A stretch of 8,111 nt of DNA from Friedmanniella sp. (GCA_025964935.1 JAOPXW010000412.1:1-8111), one strand, 5' to 3'; shown: positions 1 through 6,394, counted from the stretch's first letter. Numbers and translations are program-made. The notes: generated by a model not told the origin, from the sequence alone.

Positions 1-800
1 CGGGCCGCAACCGGGGCCGGCTCGCTGGCCACCGGGGCCCAGCAGCTCGCGAGCGCACTCGGCCAGGCCCGTACGGGGTCGGCCGACCTGGCCGGCGGTC
101 TGGCCACCCTCCAGGACGGGTCCGGACGGCTCAGCACCGGCGCCGCCCAGGTCGCCGACGGCACGCAGCGACTCAACGACACCGTCCAGCCGGCCCTGAC
201 GAAGGCCCAGCAGCAGCTGCCGGCCCTGCAGCGGGACGCCCGGGCGGCCTCGGCCCGGCTGGACACCATCGCCGCCCAGGCGGCCGGCGGCTCGTCCTCG
301 ATCAGTGGCGACCTGGACACCGCCTCGGCCCAGCTCACCCAGCTGGCCCGGAGCTACCCGGAGATCGCCGACGACCCCGCGTACGTCGCGCTGCGGTCCC
401 GGGTCACCTCGGCCGCCGGCCGGGCCGACACCATCGACGCCCAGGTGGGGCAGGGAGCGGCGCGGGTCCGCGCCATCAACCGTCAGGTCCAGTCCACCGG
501 GGACCTGGCCACCCAGCTCGGCACCGCCCGCCGCAATCTCGCCGACCTGAGCTCGGGCGCGCAGGCGGTGGCCTCCGGGGCGCGTCGGCTCGACGCCGGG
601 GTCGGGACCGCACGGGCCGGGGCCGACCGACTGGCGACCGGGGTGAGCAGCGCCGCCACGGGGGCCGACGCGCTCGCCGCCGGCGCGGACCGGCTCAGCT
701 CCGGGCTGGGGGACCTCCGGACCGGGGCCGGCGACCTGGCCACCGGGCTCGGCACGCTGCGCTCGGGGGCACAGACCCTGCAGAGCCGGCTCAGCAAGGG
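1..800 (+). repeat. Two blocks of degenerate Leu/Gly heptad repeats within the YhgE/Pip gene
   Basis: The translated product repeats the pattern L-x-x-G-x-x-x every seven residues in bases 1-180 and again in about 540-800 (LATGVSS, LAAGADR, LSSGLGD, LATGLGT). About 360 bases of less regular helical sequence separate the blocks. At DNA level the units are degenerate, so this is a protein structural repeat, predicted to form long helical stalks, and not a recent tandem array. Confidence 0.7.
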
Positions 801-1512
801 TGCGGCCCGGATTCCGGCGCTGAGCGCCGATGAGCAGGCGCAGGCCGTCCAGGTCCTGTCCTCCCCGGCCGACGTGAGGATGCAGGTCGACAACCCCGCC
901 ACCGTCTACGGGCGGGGCCTGGCCCCGATGTTCTTCTCCATCGCGCTCTGGGTCTTCGGCATCTCGGTCTTCCTCGTGGTCCGCCCGATCTCGGGCCGGG
1001 CCCTCGCCGGCCGTGCCTCGCCCGCCCGGCTGGCCCTGACCGGCTGGCTGCCCATCGGTGTCATCGCGGGGCTGGCGGGATGGCTGATGGTGTCGGTGGT
1101 CTGGGCCACCCTGGGCCTCGATCCGGTGCACCCGTTCGGGACCCTCGCCCTGGTGACCCTGGGGGCGCTCTGTTTCTCGGCCATCGCCCACCTGCTCCGG
1201 ACCGCCCTGGGCACCCCCGGGTCAAGCCTGCTGCTGGTCTGGCTGATCCTGCAGCTGACCTCGGCCGGGGGCACCTACCCGGCGCCGATCCTGCCCGGGT
1301 TCTTCCGCACCATCTCGCCGTACCTGCCCATGACCTACCTGATCGATGCGTTCCGGGTCGTCATCTCCGGCGGAGAGCTCAGCCACCTGGGCCGGGACGT
1401 CGTCGTCCTGGTGCTCATCACCGCCGCCGCGCTGGGGCTCTGCGTGCTGACCGTCGCGCGGCGACAGCAGTTCCGGATGCGGGACCTGCACCCGCCCCTG
1501 GTGGCGCCCTGA
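1..1512 (+). CDS. YhgE/Pip-family membrane protein, 5'-truncated by window edge
   Basis: The frame is open from base 1 to the TGA at 1510-1512, giving 503 visible residues, so the true start lies upstream. Two blocks of a Leu-x-x-Gly heptad pattern (roughly bases 1-180 and 540-800, for example DLATGLGTLRSGAQTL) flank a helical spacer rich in Gln, Ala and Arg. After them come about five hydrophobic segments, near bases 916-984, 1036-1110, 1138-1197, 1225-1290 and 1393-1455, and a short basic tail. This matches the YhgE/Pip family, whose members have one N-terminal membrane helix, a large repetitive extracytoplasmic region and a C-terminal ABC-2-like membrane domain. The first helix and any partner gene would lie outside the window. 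Family members include the phage infection protein Pip of lactococci and the YueB phage-receptor relatives, and homologues occur in type VII secretion loci. The role here is unknown. An ABC-2 permease with an unusual insert is the alternative. The family call is fairly secure; the function is not. Confidence 0.85.
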   Translation, partial: RAATGAGSLATGAQQLASALGQARTGSADLAGGLATLQDGSGRLSTGAAQVADGTQRLNDTVQPALTKAQQQLPALQRDARAASARLDTIAAQAAGGSSSISGDLDTASAQLTQLARSYPEIADDPAYVALRSRVTSAAGRADTIDAQVGQGAARVRAINRQVQSTGDLATQLGTARRNLADLSSGAQAVASGARRLDAGVGTARAGADRLATGVSSAATGADALAAGADRLSSGLGDLRTGAGDLATGLGTLRSGAQTLQSRLSKGAARIPALSADEQAQAVQVLSSPADVRMQVDNPATVYGRGLAPMFFSIALWVFGISVFLVVRPISGRALAGRASPARLALTGWLPIGVIAGLAGWLMVSVVWATLGLDPVHPFGTLALVTLGALCFSAIAHLLRTALGTPGSSLLLVWLILQLTSAGGTYPAPILPGFFRTISPYLPMTYLIDAFRVVISGGELSHLGRDVVVLVLITAAALGLCVLTVARRQQFRMRDLHPPLVAP

Positions 1513-1515
1513 GGG

Positions 1516-2667
1516 TCAGGACGGGTCCGACGCCGCCGAGGTCGGACGGCCGTCGCCCCGTGGTCCGGTGCGCCCGCGGGTGGAACGGGTGACCAGGTAG
1601 TGCGGGTCCTGGGTCGCGACGATGGTCGAGCCCACCACCCGGCGCAGCACGGGCAGATAGGGCAGGTGGGAGTTGAACACGACCCACAGCTCGCCGCCGG
1701 GCCGCAGCACCCGGGCCGCGTCGGCGAACATCGCCAGCGCCGCCCCGCTGTCCTTGGCGGTGCCGCGGTGGAACGGCGGGTTGCAGACGACGACGTCGAC
1801 ACTGGCCGGGCCCAGGTCGGCCAGGGAGTCCCACCAGCGGGTCCGGACCTGGTCGCCGACGCCGTTGGCCCGAGCCGTGGCCGTCGTGGACCAGACGGCG
1901 GCCCGGGAGTCGTCGGTCGCCCACACCGTCGCCTCCGGCAGCTGCCGGGCCGCCGCCGTGGCCAGCAACCCGGTCCCGCACCCCAGGTCGACCACGGTGG
2001 TGGCGCCGGCCGGCAGTCGGTCGAGCTGGCTCAGCAGCAGCCGGGTGCCCAGGTCCACCCCGGTGCCGGCGAACGCGGACCCGTGGGCCCACACGGTCAG
2101 CCCGAGGTCCTCGTGCCGCTCGGAGCGGGGATAGTCGGGGCCGCGCCCCGGCGCCGGTCGCACCGGCCGCTCGGCGACCAGCACCCGCGACTTCTGCACC
2201 CCCAGACTCGCCCGCACCGAGCCGAAGTGCCGGGCCAGGACGTCGTTCATGCCCCGGGTCATGTGCTTGACCCGGCCGCCGGCCAGCAGCCGTACGGTCG
2301 GAGACGCGGCGGCGGCCACGGTGGCGGCGATCTCGTCCAGCGCCGCCAGGCTCTTGGGCAGCCGGAGGACGACGAGCTCGGCGTCGGCGACCGCACCGGC
2401 CAAGGTGGTCGCGTGCTCGACCACCGCGCCGGCCGCGGTCGTCGCGTCGGTCGCCGCCCGGTCCTCGGCGGCCGAGTCGGCGTACGCCCGCAGGTCCTCC
2501 TCGTCCGGGGTCGCCCCGGAGCCCGTCGACCCGGCCCACGCCCGGGCGAGGGCGAGGGTCAGGAACCCCGTCGGGTCGTCCACCGTGGCTACGGGACCGG
2601 AGGGTCGGCCCCCCTCGACCGCCTCGGCCAGCAGGATCCGGTCGACGGCGTCCTCGGGTGCGTTCAC
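1516..2667 (-). CDS. RsmC/RlmG-like class I SAM-dependent methyltransferase
   Basis: This encodes a probable rRNA guanine-N2 methyltransferase of 383 residues from the GTG at 2667, and it acts in the cytoplasm. The C-terminal half has the SAM-binding motif I VVDLGCGTG (residues 225-233) and the catalytic-type NPPFH motif (296-300). It also has the family signature FAGTGVDLGTRLLL (199-212) just before the SAM domain, and LRPGGELWVVFNSHLPYLPV after it. The N-terminal half carries LPKSLAALDE (113-122) and a KHMTRGM segment (134-140), typical of the inactive first domain of RsmC and RlmG. Length fits that family. The exact target (16S G1207, 23S G1835 or another base) cannot be read from the sequence. 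A TTG at 2742 would add 25 residues. I prefer the GTG because the extra stretch is low in complexity and overlaps a probable divergent promoter, but the ribosome site before the GTG is weak. The gene converges on the YhgE/Pip gene with a 3-base gap. Confidence 0.85.
   Translation of the reverse strand: MNAPEDAVDRILLAEAVEGGRPSGPVATVDDPTGFLTLALARAWAGSTGSGATPDEEDLRAYADSAAEDRAATDATTAAGAVVEHATTLAGAVADAELVVLRLPKSLAALDEIAATVAAAASPTVRLLAGGRVKHMTRGMNDVLARHFGSVRASLGVQKSRVLVAERPVRPAPGRGPDYPRSERHEDLGLTVWAHGSAFAGTGVDLGTRLLLSQLDRLPAGATTVVDLGCGTGLLATAAARQLPEATVWATDDSRAAVWSTTATARANGVGDQVRTRWWDSLADLGPASVDVVVCNPPFHRGTAKDSGAALAMFADAARVLRPGGELWVVFNSHLPYLPVLRRVVGSTIVATQDPHYLVTRSTRGRTGPRGDGRPTSAASDPS
1521..1553 (+). 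terminator. Hairpin just after the YhgE/Pip stop, possible terminator
   Basis: GTCCGAC (1525-1531) and GTCGGAC (1541-1547) are perfect complements around a 9-base loop. ACGG (1521-1524) and CCGT (1550-1553) extend the stem to 11 pairs across a two-base bulge. It begins nine bases after the stop at 1512 but lies inside the 3' coding end of the opposing methyltransferase. No T-run follows, so termination is inferred only from position and stem strength. Confidence 0.4.
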
Positions 2668-2705
2668 CGTCTCATTCTGGCCCAGCCGGCTCGTCCCGCC
2701 GACCG

Positions 2706-2735
2706 TCGACCCGGCTTCGCCCCGACCGCTAGCCT
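2706..2735 (+). promoter_or_regulatory. Putative promoter of the siderophore-interacting protein gene
   Basis: TCGACC (2706-2711) and TAGCCT (2730-2735) are separated by 18 bases and resemble actinobacterial housekeeping -35 and -10 hexamers (TTGACc and TAnnnT). Transcription would start near 2742, giving a leader of about 30 bases. I see no DtxR/IdeR-like inverted repeat in 2668-2771. This is inferred from sequence alone. Confidence 0.4.
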
Positions 2736-2771
2736 CGGACAAGGTGCGCGACCGAGGACGGCGGGGAACAG

Positions 2772-3614
2772 ATGGCAGACCAGGGGCGACGGAGTCGGCC
2801 GGTACGCAGGGCCGTGGTGCGGCGGACCGTCGGCCTGACGCCCGACATGGTGCGGGTCACCTTCACCGGCGACGACCTCCGCGGCCTGGCTGACCTGCCG
2901 TTCACCGACCGCTACGTCAAGATCCTGTTCGCGCCGGCCGGGGCCGGCTACAGCTGGCCCTTCGACCCGGATGAGGTCACCGCGACCCGGCCGCGGGAGG
3001 AGTGGCCGGTCACCCGGACCTACACCGTGCGCGCCTACGACCCGGTCGCCAACGAGCTGGACGTCGACTTCGTGGTGCACGGGGACGAGGGGCTGGCCGG
3101 GCCCTGGGCCGCCGCCGCCCGACCCGGCGACGAGATCGGCTTCCACGGCCCGGGCGGCGCCTGGGCGCCGGATCCCGACGCCGAGGTCCTGCTCCTCGTG
3201 GGGGACGAGGCGGCCCTGCCCGCGATCGCCGCCGCGCTGGAGGTGCTGCCGGGGACGACCCGGGCGGTCGCCTTCCTGGAGATCGCCGGACCGGGTCACG
3301 AGCAGGCGCTGCCCGCGGCCGACCGCTGCGAGGTGACCTGGGTGCACCGGGGCCGTCAGCCGTACGGAAGGGCGCTCGCCGCCGCCGTCCGGGCCGCCCC
3401 CTTCCCGGTGGGGAACGTCGAGGCCTTCGTGCACGGCAACGCCGAGATGGTCCGCGACCTCCGGCGCTACCTGTTCCTGGAACGGGGTCTGGCCCGGACC
3501 CGCGTCTCGATCTCGGGCTACTGGCGGACCGGGCAGACCGAGGACCGCTGGCAGTCGACCAAACGCGAGTTCAACGAGCAGATGGAGGCCGACGAGCGTG
3601 CGGCCGGCGGCTGA
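2772..3614 (+). CDS. Siderophore-interacting protein (FAD/NAD(P)H ferric-siderophore reductase)
   Basis: This 280-residue protein probably reduces ferric siderophores in the cytoplasm to release iron, using NAD(P)H through FAD. An N-terminal FAD-binding beta-barrel begins near residue 12 (VRRAVVRRTVGLTPDMVRVT). It contains the family's flavin-binding RTYTVRAYD motif (82-90), with Arg, Tyr, Thr and Arg in the expected places, and then a phosphate-binding GPGGAW segment (126-131). The second, siderophore-interacting/NAD(P)H domain has VGDEAALPAI (143-152), the VHGNAEMVRDLRRYL region (220-234) and the signature SGYWRTGQTEDRWQ (248-261). Length matches the family (about 240-290). The ATG at 2772 is preceded by GGGGA at 2763-2767, only four bases away. 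No siderophore synthesis or transport genes are nearby, so it seems to be a stand-alone reductase. ViuB-like proteins are the closest named type. Its substrate is unknown. Confidence 0.93.
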   Translation: MADQGRRSRPVRRAVVRRTVGLTPDMVRVTFTGDDLRGLADLPFTDRYVKILFAPAGAGYSWPFDPDEVTATRPREEWPVTRTYTVRAYDPVANELDVDFVVHGDEGLAGPWAAAARPGDEIGFHGPGGAWAPDPDAEVLLLVGDEAALPAIAAALEVLPGTTRAVAFLEIAGPGHEQALPAADRCEVTWVHRGRQPYGRALAAAVRAAPFPVGNVEAFVHGNAEMVRDLRRYLFLERGLARTRVSISGYWRTGQTEDRWQSTKREFNEQMEADERAAGG

Positions 3615-3622
3615 GCGGGGGA

Positions 3623-3660
3623 GTCGGCGGCGGAGGGATTCCGCGGCCTGCCGCCGCGAC
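3623..3660 (+). terminator. Strong hairpin after the siderophore-interacting protein gene
   Basis: GTCG plus CGGCGG (3623-3626 and 3628-3633, with G3627 bulged) pairs with CCGCCG plus CGAC (3651-3660), giving ten pairs. AGG (3634-3636) and CCT (3647-3649) can extend it. The hairpin starts nine bases after the stop codon and precedes the next promoter candidate. The stretch after it (GTTCTCCC) has only a weak T content, so it would be a terminator of the U-poor type often proposed in high-GC actinomycetes. Confidence 0.5.
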
Positions 3661-3684
3661 GTTCTCCCGTGGCCCTCGGTTGGC

Positions 3685-3690
3685 TACCAT
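3685..3690 (+). promoter_or_regulatory. Candidate -10 element for the FHA/RDD unit
   Basis: TACCAT fits the actinobacterial TAnnnT -10 pattern, in the context TTGGCTACCAT. The matching -35 position (TTCTCC, 3662-3667, 17-base spacer) is poor. It would start a transcript near 3697 with a leader of about 75 bases. It lies after the hairpin at 3623-3660, as expected for a new transcription unit. Confidence 0.3.
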
Positions 3691-3755
3691 CCCAGGACAC
3701 GACAATGCGGCGGGGGCGGCCTCGTCGGCATCGTCGTGCCGAGGCAGCCGAGCAC

Positions 3756-3761
3756 AGGAGG
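3756..3761 (+). promoter_or_regulatory. Shine-Dalgarno AGGAGG fixing the start of the FHA gene
   Basis: AGGAGG lies nine bases before the ATG at 3771. It selects this start over the in-frame GTG at 3669, whose extra 34 residues are a basic, low-complexity translation of leader DNA that also contains the -10 candidate. Confidence 0.8.
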
Positions 3762-3770
3762 GGGGTCCTG

Positions 3771-5246
3771 ATGAGCGCAACCGTGGGCCTGTGGCGGGCG
3801 ACCTACACACCCGGAGACTGGGTGGTGCTCGCCGGTCCGACCTCACTCGTGGTGCTGGAACCGACCGGGACCGAGTCGGCCGACCTGATCGCGAGCCTGT
3901 GGTCCGACGTGGTCGGGTCCTCGTCCATCAGCGAGATCATCGGCCATCTGGCCACGTCCTGGGGCATCGGCATGCCCTCGTTCGGGGTCTTCTTCTGGAC
4001 CGAGGACGGGATGCGGTCCCTGGTCCGCGGTGAGGTCTGCGTGGTCGACCCCGCGACGGGCGACGAGATCGCCATCGGGCAGGGCATGCACACCTGGAGC
4101 GAGGTCGGTCTGGGCGACCGGCGTACGGTCCACGTCCGGCTGGGCGGCGGGGACGGCCCCACCGGTCTGGGACTCCCGCTGGTCGTCGGAGCGGTCCGGG
4201 CCTCGACGCTGACCCTCGATGCCTCCGCCGACGCCGTGCCCAGCTCGCCGCAGCAGGCCGTCGGTCCGAGTCCCGACACGTCCGGCTCGGTGCGGGCGCT
4301 GGGGGCCTACGGCGGCTTCCTCACGGTGCTGCCGAGCGACGCGACCCCGGGCGACCCCGACGGGCCATTCGTCGAGGACTCTCCGACCCTGCACCAGGAG
4401 CAGGGCGACGGGGCGGCACCGGACGGCGAGCCCGACGAGACCGCCGCGCACGAGAACGCCGACACCGAGCTGATGGCGCTGGCCGACCTCCGCGAGCTCG
4501 AGGTGGGCCGGGGCCCGGGGAGCCCCGGGGCTGAGGCTGACCCGCAGGACGAGACCGAGCTCGTCGCCCAGGACGAGGCCGAGACCGAGGAGCAGGTCGG
4601 GCGGGGCGAGACCGGGCTGGACGGGGAGGACGACGAGACCGCGCTCTACCCGCCGCCCCCCTCCGCCGACGACGCCGAGACCGAGGAGCTCGAGGCCCAG
4701 CGTCGCGACCAGCTCGAGAACGGCGCCACCGAGCTGATGACCTTCCCCCCGCTGGAGCCGGAGCCGGCCGGCCCCCGGCTGCTGGCGGTCCTCTGCCCGT
4801 ACGGGCACCCGAACCCCGACGGTGAGGAGCTGTGCCGGGCCTGCGGGACCCCGGTCCCCCGCCAGCAGGCCCGCCTGGTCGCCCCGCCGGTCCTGGCGGT
4901 GCTCCGGGTCAGCGACGGGTCCCACCTGGAGCTGGTCGGACCGGTGCTGGTCGGCCGTGCCCCCTCCGCCGAGCGTGCCCCCTCCGCCCAGACCGGTACG
5001 GGGCCGGCCGCCCAGCTGCTCACCGTGCTCAGCCCCGGCCACGACATCAGCCGGACCCACCTGGAGGTGACGGCGGAGGGCTGGGACATCCACGTGACCG
5101 ATCTGCACTCCACCAACGGCACGGTGCTGGTCGGGCCCGGCGGCGTACGGGAGGACCTCGAGCCCGGTCAGCCCCTGGTGGCCCGGCTGGGCAGCGTCGT
5201 CGAGCTCGGTGACGGGGTCTCCATCCTGATCGACTATCCGCAGTAG
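3771..5246 (+). CDS. FHA-domain protein with zinc ribbon, acidic Thr-rich linker and unrecognised N-terminal domain
   Basis: This 491-residue protein has no signal peptide or membrane segment. Residues 1-125 form a compact domain (GDWVVLAGPTSLVVLEPTG, then MPSFGVFFWTEDG, then LVRGEVCVVDP). I do not recognise it by name, although similar N-termini seem to occur in actinobacterial FHA proteins. Residues about 150-335 are a disordered, Asp/Glu-rich linker with repeated Glu-Thr motifs. A zinc ribbon follows: C342, H346, C355 and C358 in CPYGHPN...CRACG. The FHA domain is about 379-491. It has the conserved VGR (Arg396), SRTH (427-430) and STNG (447-450), so the phosphothreonine pocket looks intact. 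The protein probably binds a phosphorylated partner or its own phosphorylated linker. It is followed after 39 bases by an RDD-FHA gene, very likely in one operon. An 18-base tandem duplication sits just after Arg396. The FHA call is secure; the biological role is unknown. Confidence 0.9.
   Translation: MSATVGLWRATYTPGDWVVLAGPTSLVVLEPTGTESADLIASLWSDVVGSSSISEIIGHLATSWGIGMPSFGVFFWTEDGMRSLVRGEVCVVDPATGDEIAIGQGMHTWSEVGLGDRRTVHVRLGGGDGPTGLGLPLVVGAVRASTLTLDASADAVPSSPQQAVGPSPDTSGSVRALGAYGGFLTVLPSDATPGDPDGPFVEDSPTLHQEQGDGAAPDGEPDETAAHENADTELMALADLRELEVGRGPGSPGAEADPQDETELVAQDEAETEEQVGRGETGLDGEDDETALYPPPPSADDAETEELEAQRRDQLENGATELMTFPPLEPEPAGPRLLAVLCPYGHPNPDGEELCRACGTPVPRQQARLVAPPVLAVLRVSDGSHLELVGPVLVGRAPSAERAPSAQTGTGPAAQLLTVLSPGHDISRTHLEVTAEGWDIHVTDLHSTNGTVLVGPGGVREDLEPGQPLVARLGSVVELGDGVSILIDYPQ
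4437..4683 (+). repeat. Six in-frame GAGACCG repeats encoding acidic Glu-Thr motifs
   Basis: GAGACCG occurs in the same frame at 4437, 4551, 4581, 4608, 4635 and 4677, placing Thr224, 262, 272, 281, 290 and 304 of the FHA protein each directly after Glu. Related motifs at Thr232 (ADTELM) and Thr320 (GATELM) continue the pattern. The surrounding residues are mostly acidic with a hydrophobic residue two or three places later. They look like candidate Ser/Thr-kinase sites or FHA ligands. Confidence 0.6.
4956..4991 (+). repeat. 18-bp tandem duplication inside the FHA domain
   Basis: Two adjacent 18-base units, 4956-4973 and 4974-4991, match at 17 of 18 positions and encode RAPSAE then RAPSAQ. 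The repeat keeps the frame and duplicates the residues that follow the conserved FHA Arg396, lengthening the loop between the first strands of the domain by six residues. It looks like a fairly recent slippage or duplication event. Confidence 0.85.
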
Positions 5247-5272
5247 CGACGTGCTGACGCCGTGACAACAAC

Positions 5273-5278
5273 AAGGAG
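5273..5278 (+). promoter_or_regulatory. Shine-Dalgarno AAGGAG fixing the start of the RDD-FHA gene
   Basis: AAGGAG ends seven bases before the ATG at 5286. The in-frame GTG at 5262 lies upstream of this site, so a start there would place the ribosome site inside the coding region. The ATG is preferred. Confidence 0.85.
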
Positions 5279-5285
5279 CACGCCC

Positions 5286-6338
5286 ATGGACACGCCCGCG
5301 CCGCGGAGCCCGAACCGGGTGACCGGCCTGCCGCCCGGGGTCGAGGTCGGGCCGTTGGGAGCCCGACTGGTCGCCCAGGTGGTGGACCTGGTCGTCCCGG
5401 CGGTCGCCCTGGCGCTGCTGATCGCCGTCGTGCCGGGTCTGGCCGGGGCCGGTGGGGTGCTGCTGGGCCTGTTCGCCAGCCTGCTGCTAACCGGCTGGCT
5501 GCTGGTGACCTGGCGGATGTTCGCGCTGCAGGCCGCCGGCCCCGGCATGCGGCTGATGCGGCTGCAGCTGGTGGGCTTCACCGACGGGCGCCCGATCGGC
5601 TGGGCGCGCTTCCTGGCCCGCCAGGCCTTCCTGCTCGCCCTCGCGCTCTCGGTGGTCGGGCTGGTGATCATGGTCGTGATGCTGGTCCGGCACCCGCGCC
5701 ACCAGGGCTGGCCCGACCAGGCCGCGAACTCGGTGGTCATCGCCCAGCGGGCCCTCGCGCCGGCCCCACCCCGCAGCGCCTCGGCCCCCGGCCAGCGGGG
5801 CGAGGGGGAGCGGACGGAGGCCCCGTCCCCGACCGCCGCCCCGCAGGTCGGCGCTCAGTTCGTCGCCCCCCAGTCGCCTGCCGCTCACGCCGAGGCCGCC
5901 CAGGTCGACGCGCCGCAGTCCGGCGGCCCCCGGGTCGAGACGGCCCGCGTCGAGGCGGTGCACCAGCAGCCCCCCGAGCAGGCGGCGACCGGTGCGCCGC
6001 GGGCGGCCTGGTCCGCAGCGCTGGACGACGGGCGGGTGCTCGCCGTCGAGGGGCTGGTCCTGATCGGCCGGAACCCCCAGCCGCAGCCGGGCGAGGAGGA
6101 CGCCCTCCTGGTCAAGATCGCCGACGAGACCCGGACGGTGTCGAAGTCGCACCTGGCCCTCGGGGTCGACGACGCCGGGCTCTTCGTCATCGACCGCGGC
6201 TCGACCAACGGGTCCGTCGTCACCACCCTGGACGGCACCTCGGTCCGCTGTGCACCCGGTCAGGTGGTCTCGGTCGAGGAGGGGGCGATCGTCTCCCTGG
6301 GCGACCACTGGCTCGAGATCCGCCGCAGCCTGAGCTGA
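5286..6338 (+). CDS. RDD-family membrane protein with C-terminal FHA domain
   Basis: This 350-residue membrane protein has two parts. Residues about 20-157 are an RDD domain. It opens with GARLVAQVVDLVVP, where Arg27 and Asp34 are the first two RDD positions, and has hydrophobic segments near 33-50, 55-80 and 112-135. The conserved GPGMRLMRLQLV (85-96) and the HPRHQGWPDQAANSVV region (136-151, Asp144 as the third RDD residue) follow. A Pro/Ala/Gln-rich linker (about 158-240) with loosely repeated AQVDAPQS-like units leads to an FHA domain (about 245-350). The FHA domain has IGR (Arg262), SKSH (286-289) and STNG (306-309). The usual Ser-Arg-x-His is Ser-Lys-Ser-His here, which may alter phosphopeptide binding. 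The linker and FHA domain are probably cytoplasmic, so the protein could tether phosphoprotein partners to the membrane. RDD domains are widespread and are associated in places with transport, but no activity can be assigned here. It lies 39 bases after the other FHA gene, probably co-transcribed. Confidence 0.9.
   Translation: MDTPAPRSPNRVTGLPPGVEVGPLGARLVAQVVDLVVPAVALALLIAVVPGLAGAGGVLLGLFASLLLTGWLLVTWRMFALQAAGPGMRLMRLQLVGFTDGRPIGWARFLARQAFLLALALSVVGLVIMVVMLVRHPRHQGWPDQAANSVVIAQRALAPAPPRSASAPGQRGEGERTEAPSPTAAPQVGAQFVAPQSPAAHAEAAQVDAPQSGGPRVETARVEAVHQQPPEQAATGAPRAAWSAALDDGRVLAVEGLVLIGRNPQPQPGEEDALLVKIADETRTVSKSHLALGVDDAGLFVIDRGSTNGSVVTTLDGTSVRCAPGQVVSVEEGAIVSLGDHWLEIRRSLS
5835..5980 (+). repeat. 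Degenerate Pro/Ala/Gln linker repeats between RDD and FHA domains
   Basis: The linker repeats short units of the form (A/P)-(Q/R)-V-(D/E/G)-A, including PQVGA, AQFVAPQS, AQVDAPQS, PRVETA and ARVEAV. This suggests expansion of a simple spacer. The units are too divergent for a recent DNA tandem array. The likely role is a flexible arm between the membrane domain and the FHA domain. Confidence 0.5.
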
Positions 6339-6394
6339 GTCGTGACCCGGCGGGCCCGTCTGGACCGGAGGCGGGGCCGGCGCCGTCCGCACGG

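Noticed and set aside
1..800. Repeats in the first gene as a CRISPR array or DNA minisatellite
   Set aside because: The periodicity is at protein level (7 residues) with divergent DNA units and an uninterrupted reading frame.
1418..2539. A second minus-strand frame overlapping the methyltransferase and the YhgE/Pip gene
   Set aside because: It is highly Arg/Gly-rich, overlaps two well-supported genes and has no domain.
2668..2742. N-terminal extension of the methyltransferase from a TTG at 2742
   Set aside because: The extension is Gly/Ser-rich and overlaps the divergent promoter candidate; the GTG at 2667 gives a family-like length. This remains less certain than the other start choices.
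1600..2838. A 412-codon open frame on the plus strand opposite the methyltransferase
   Set aside because: Its translation is Arg/Gly/Pro-rich with no domain, whereas the opposite strand encodes clear SAM-binding and NPPF motifs.
3669..3770. N-terminal extension of the FHA protein from a GTG at 3669
   Set aside because: There is no ribosome site there and the translation is basic and low in complexity. A perfect AGGAGG precedes the ATG at 3771.
3843..5108. A 421-codon open frame on the minus strand opposite the FHA gene
   Set aside because: It is a by-product of GC-rich codon use in the real gene. Its translation is low-complexity Gly/Arg/Val sequence without domains, and the plus strand shows FHA and zinc-ribbon motifs.
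5487..6392. A 301-codon minus-strand open frame opposite the RDD-FHA gene
   Set aside because: It is a composition shadow with no recognisable domain; the plus strand has RDD and FHA signatures.
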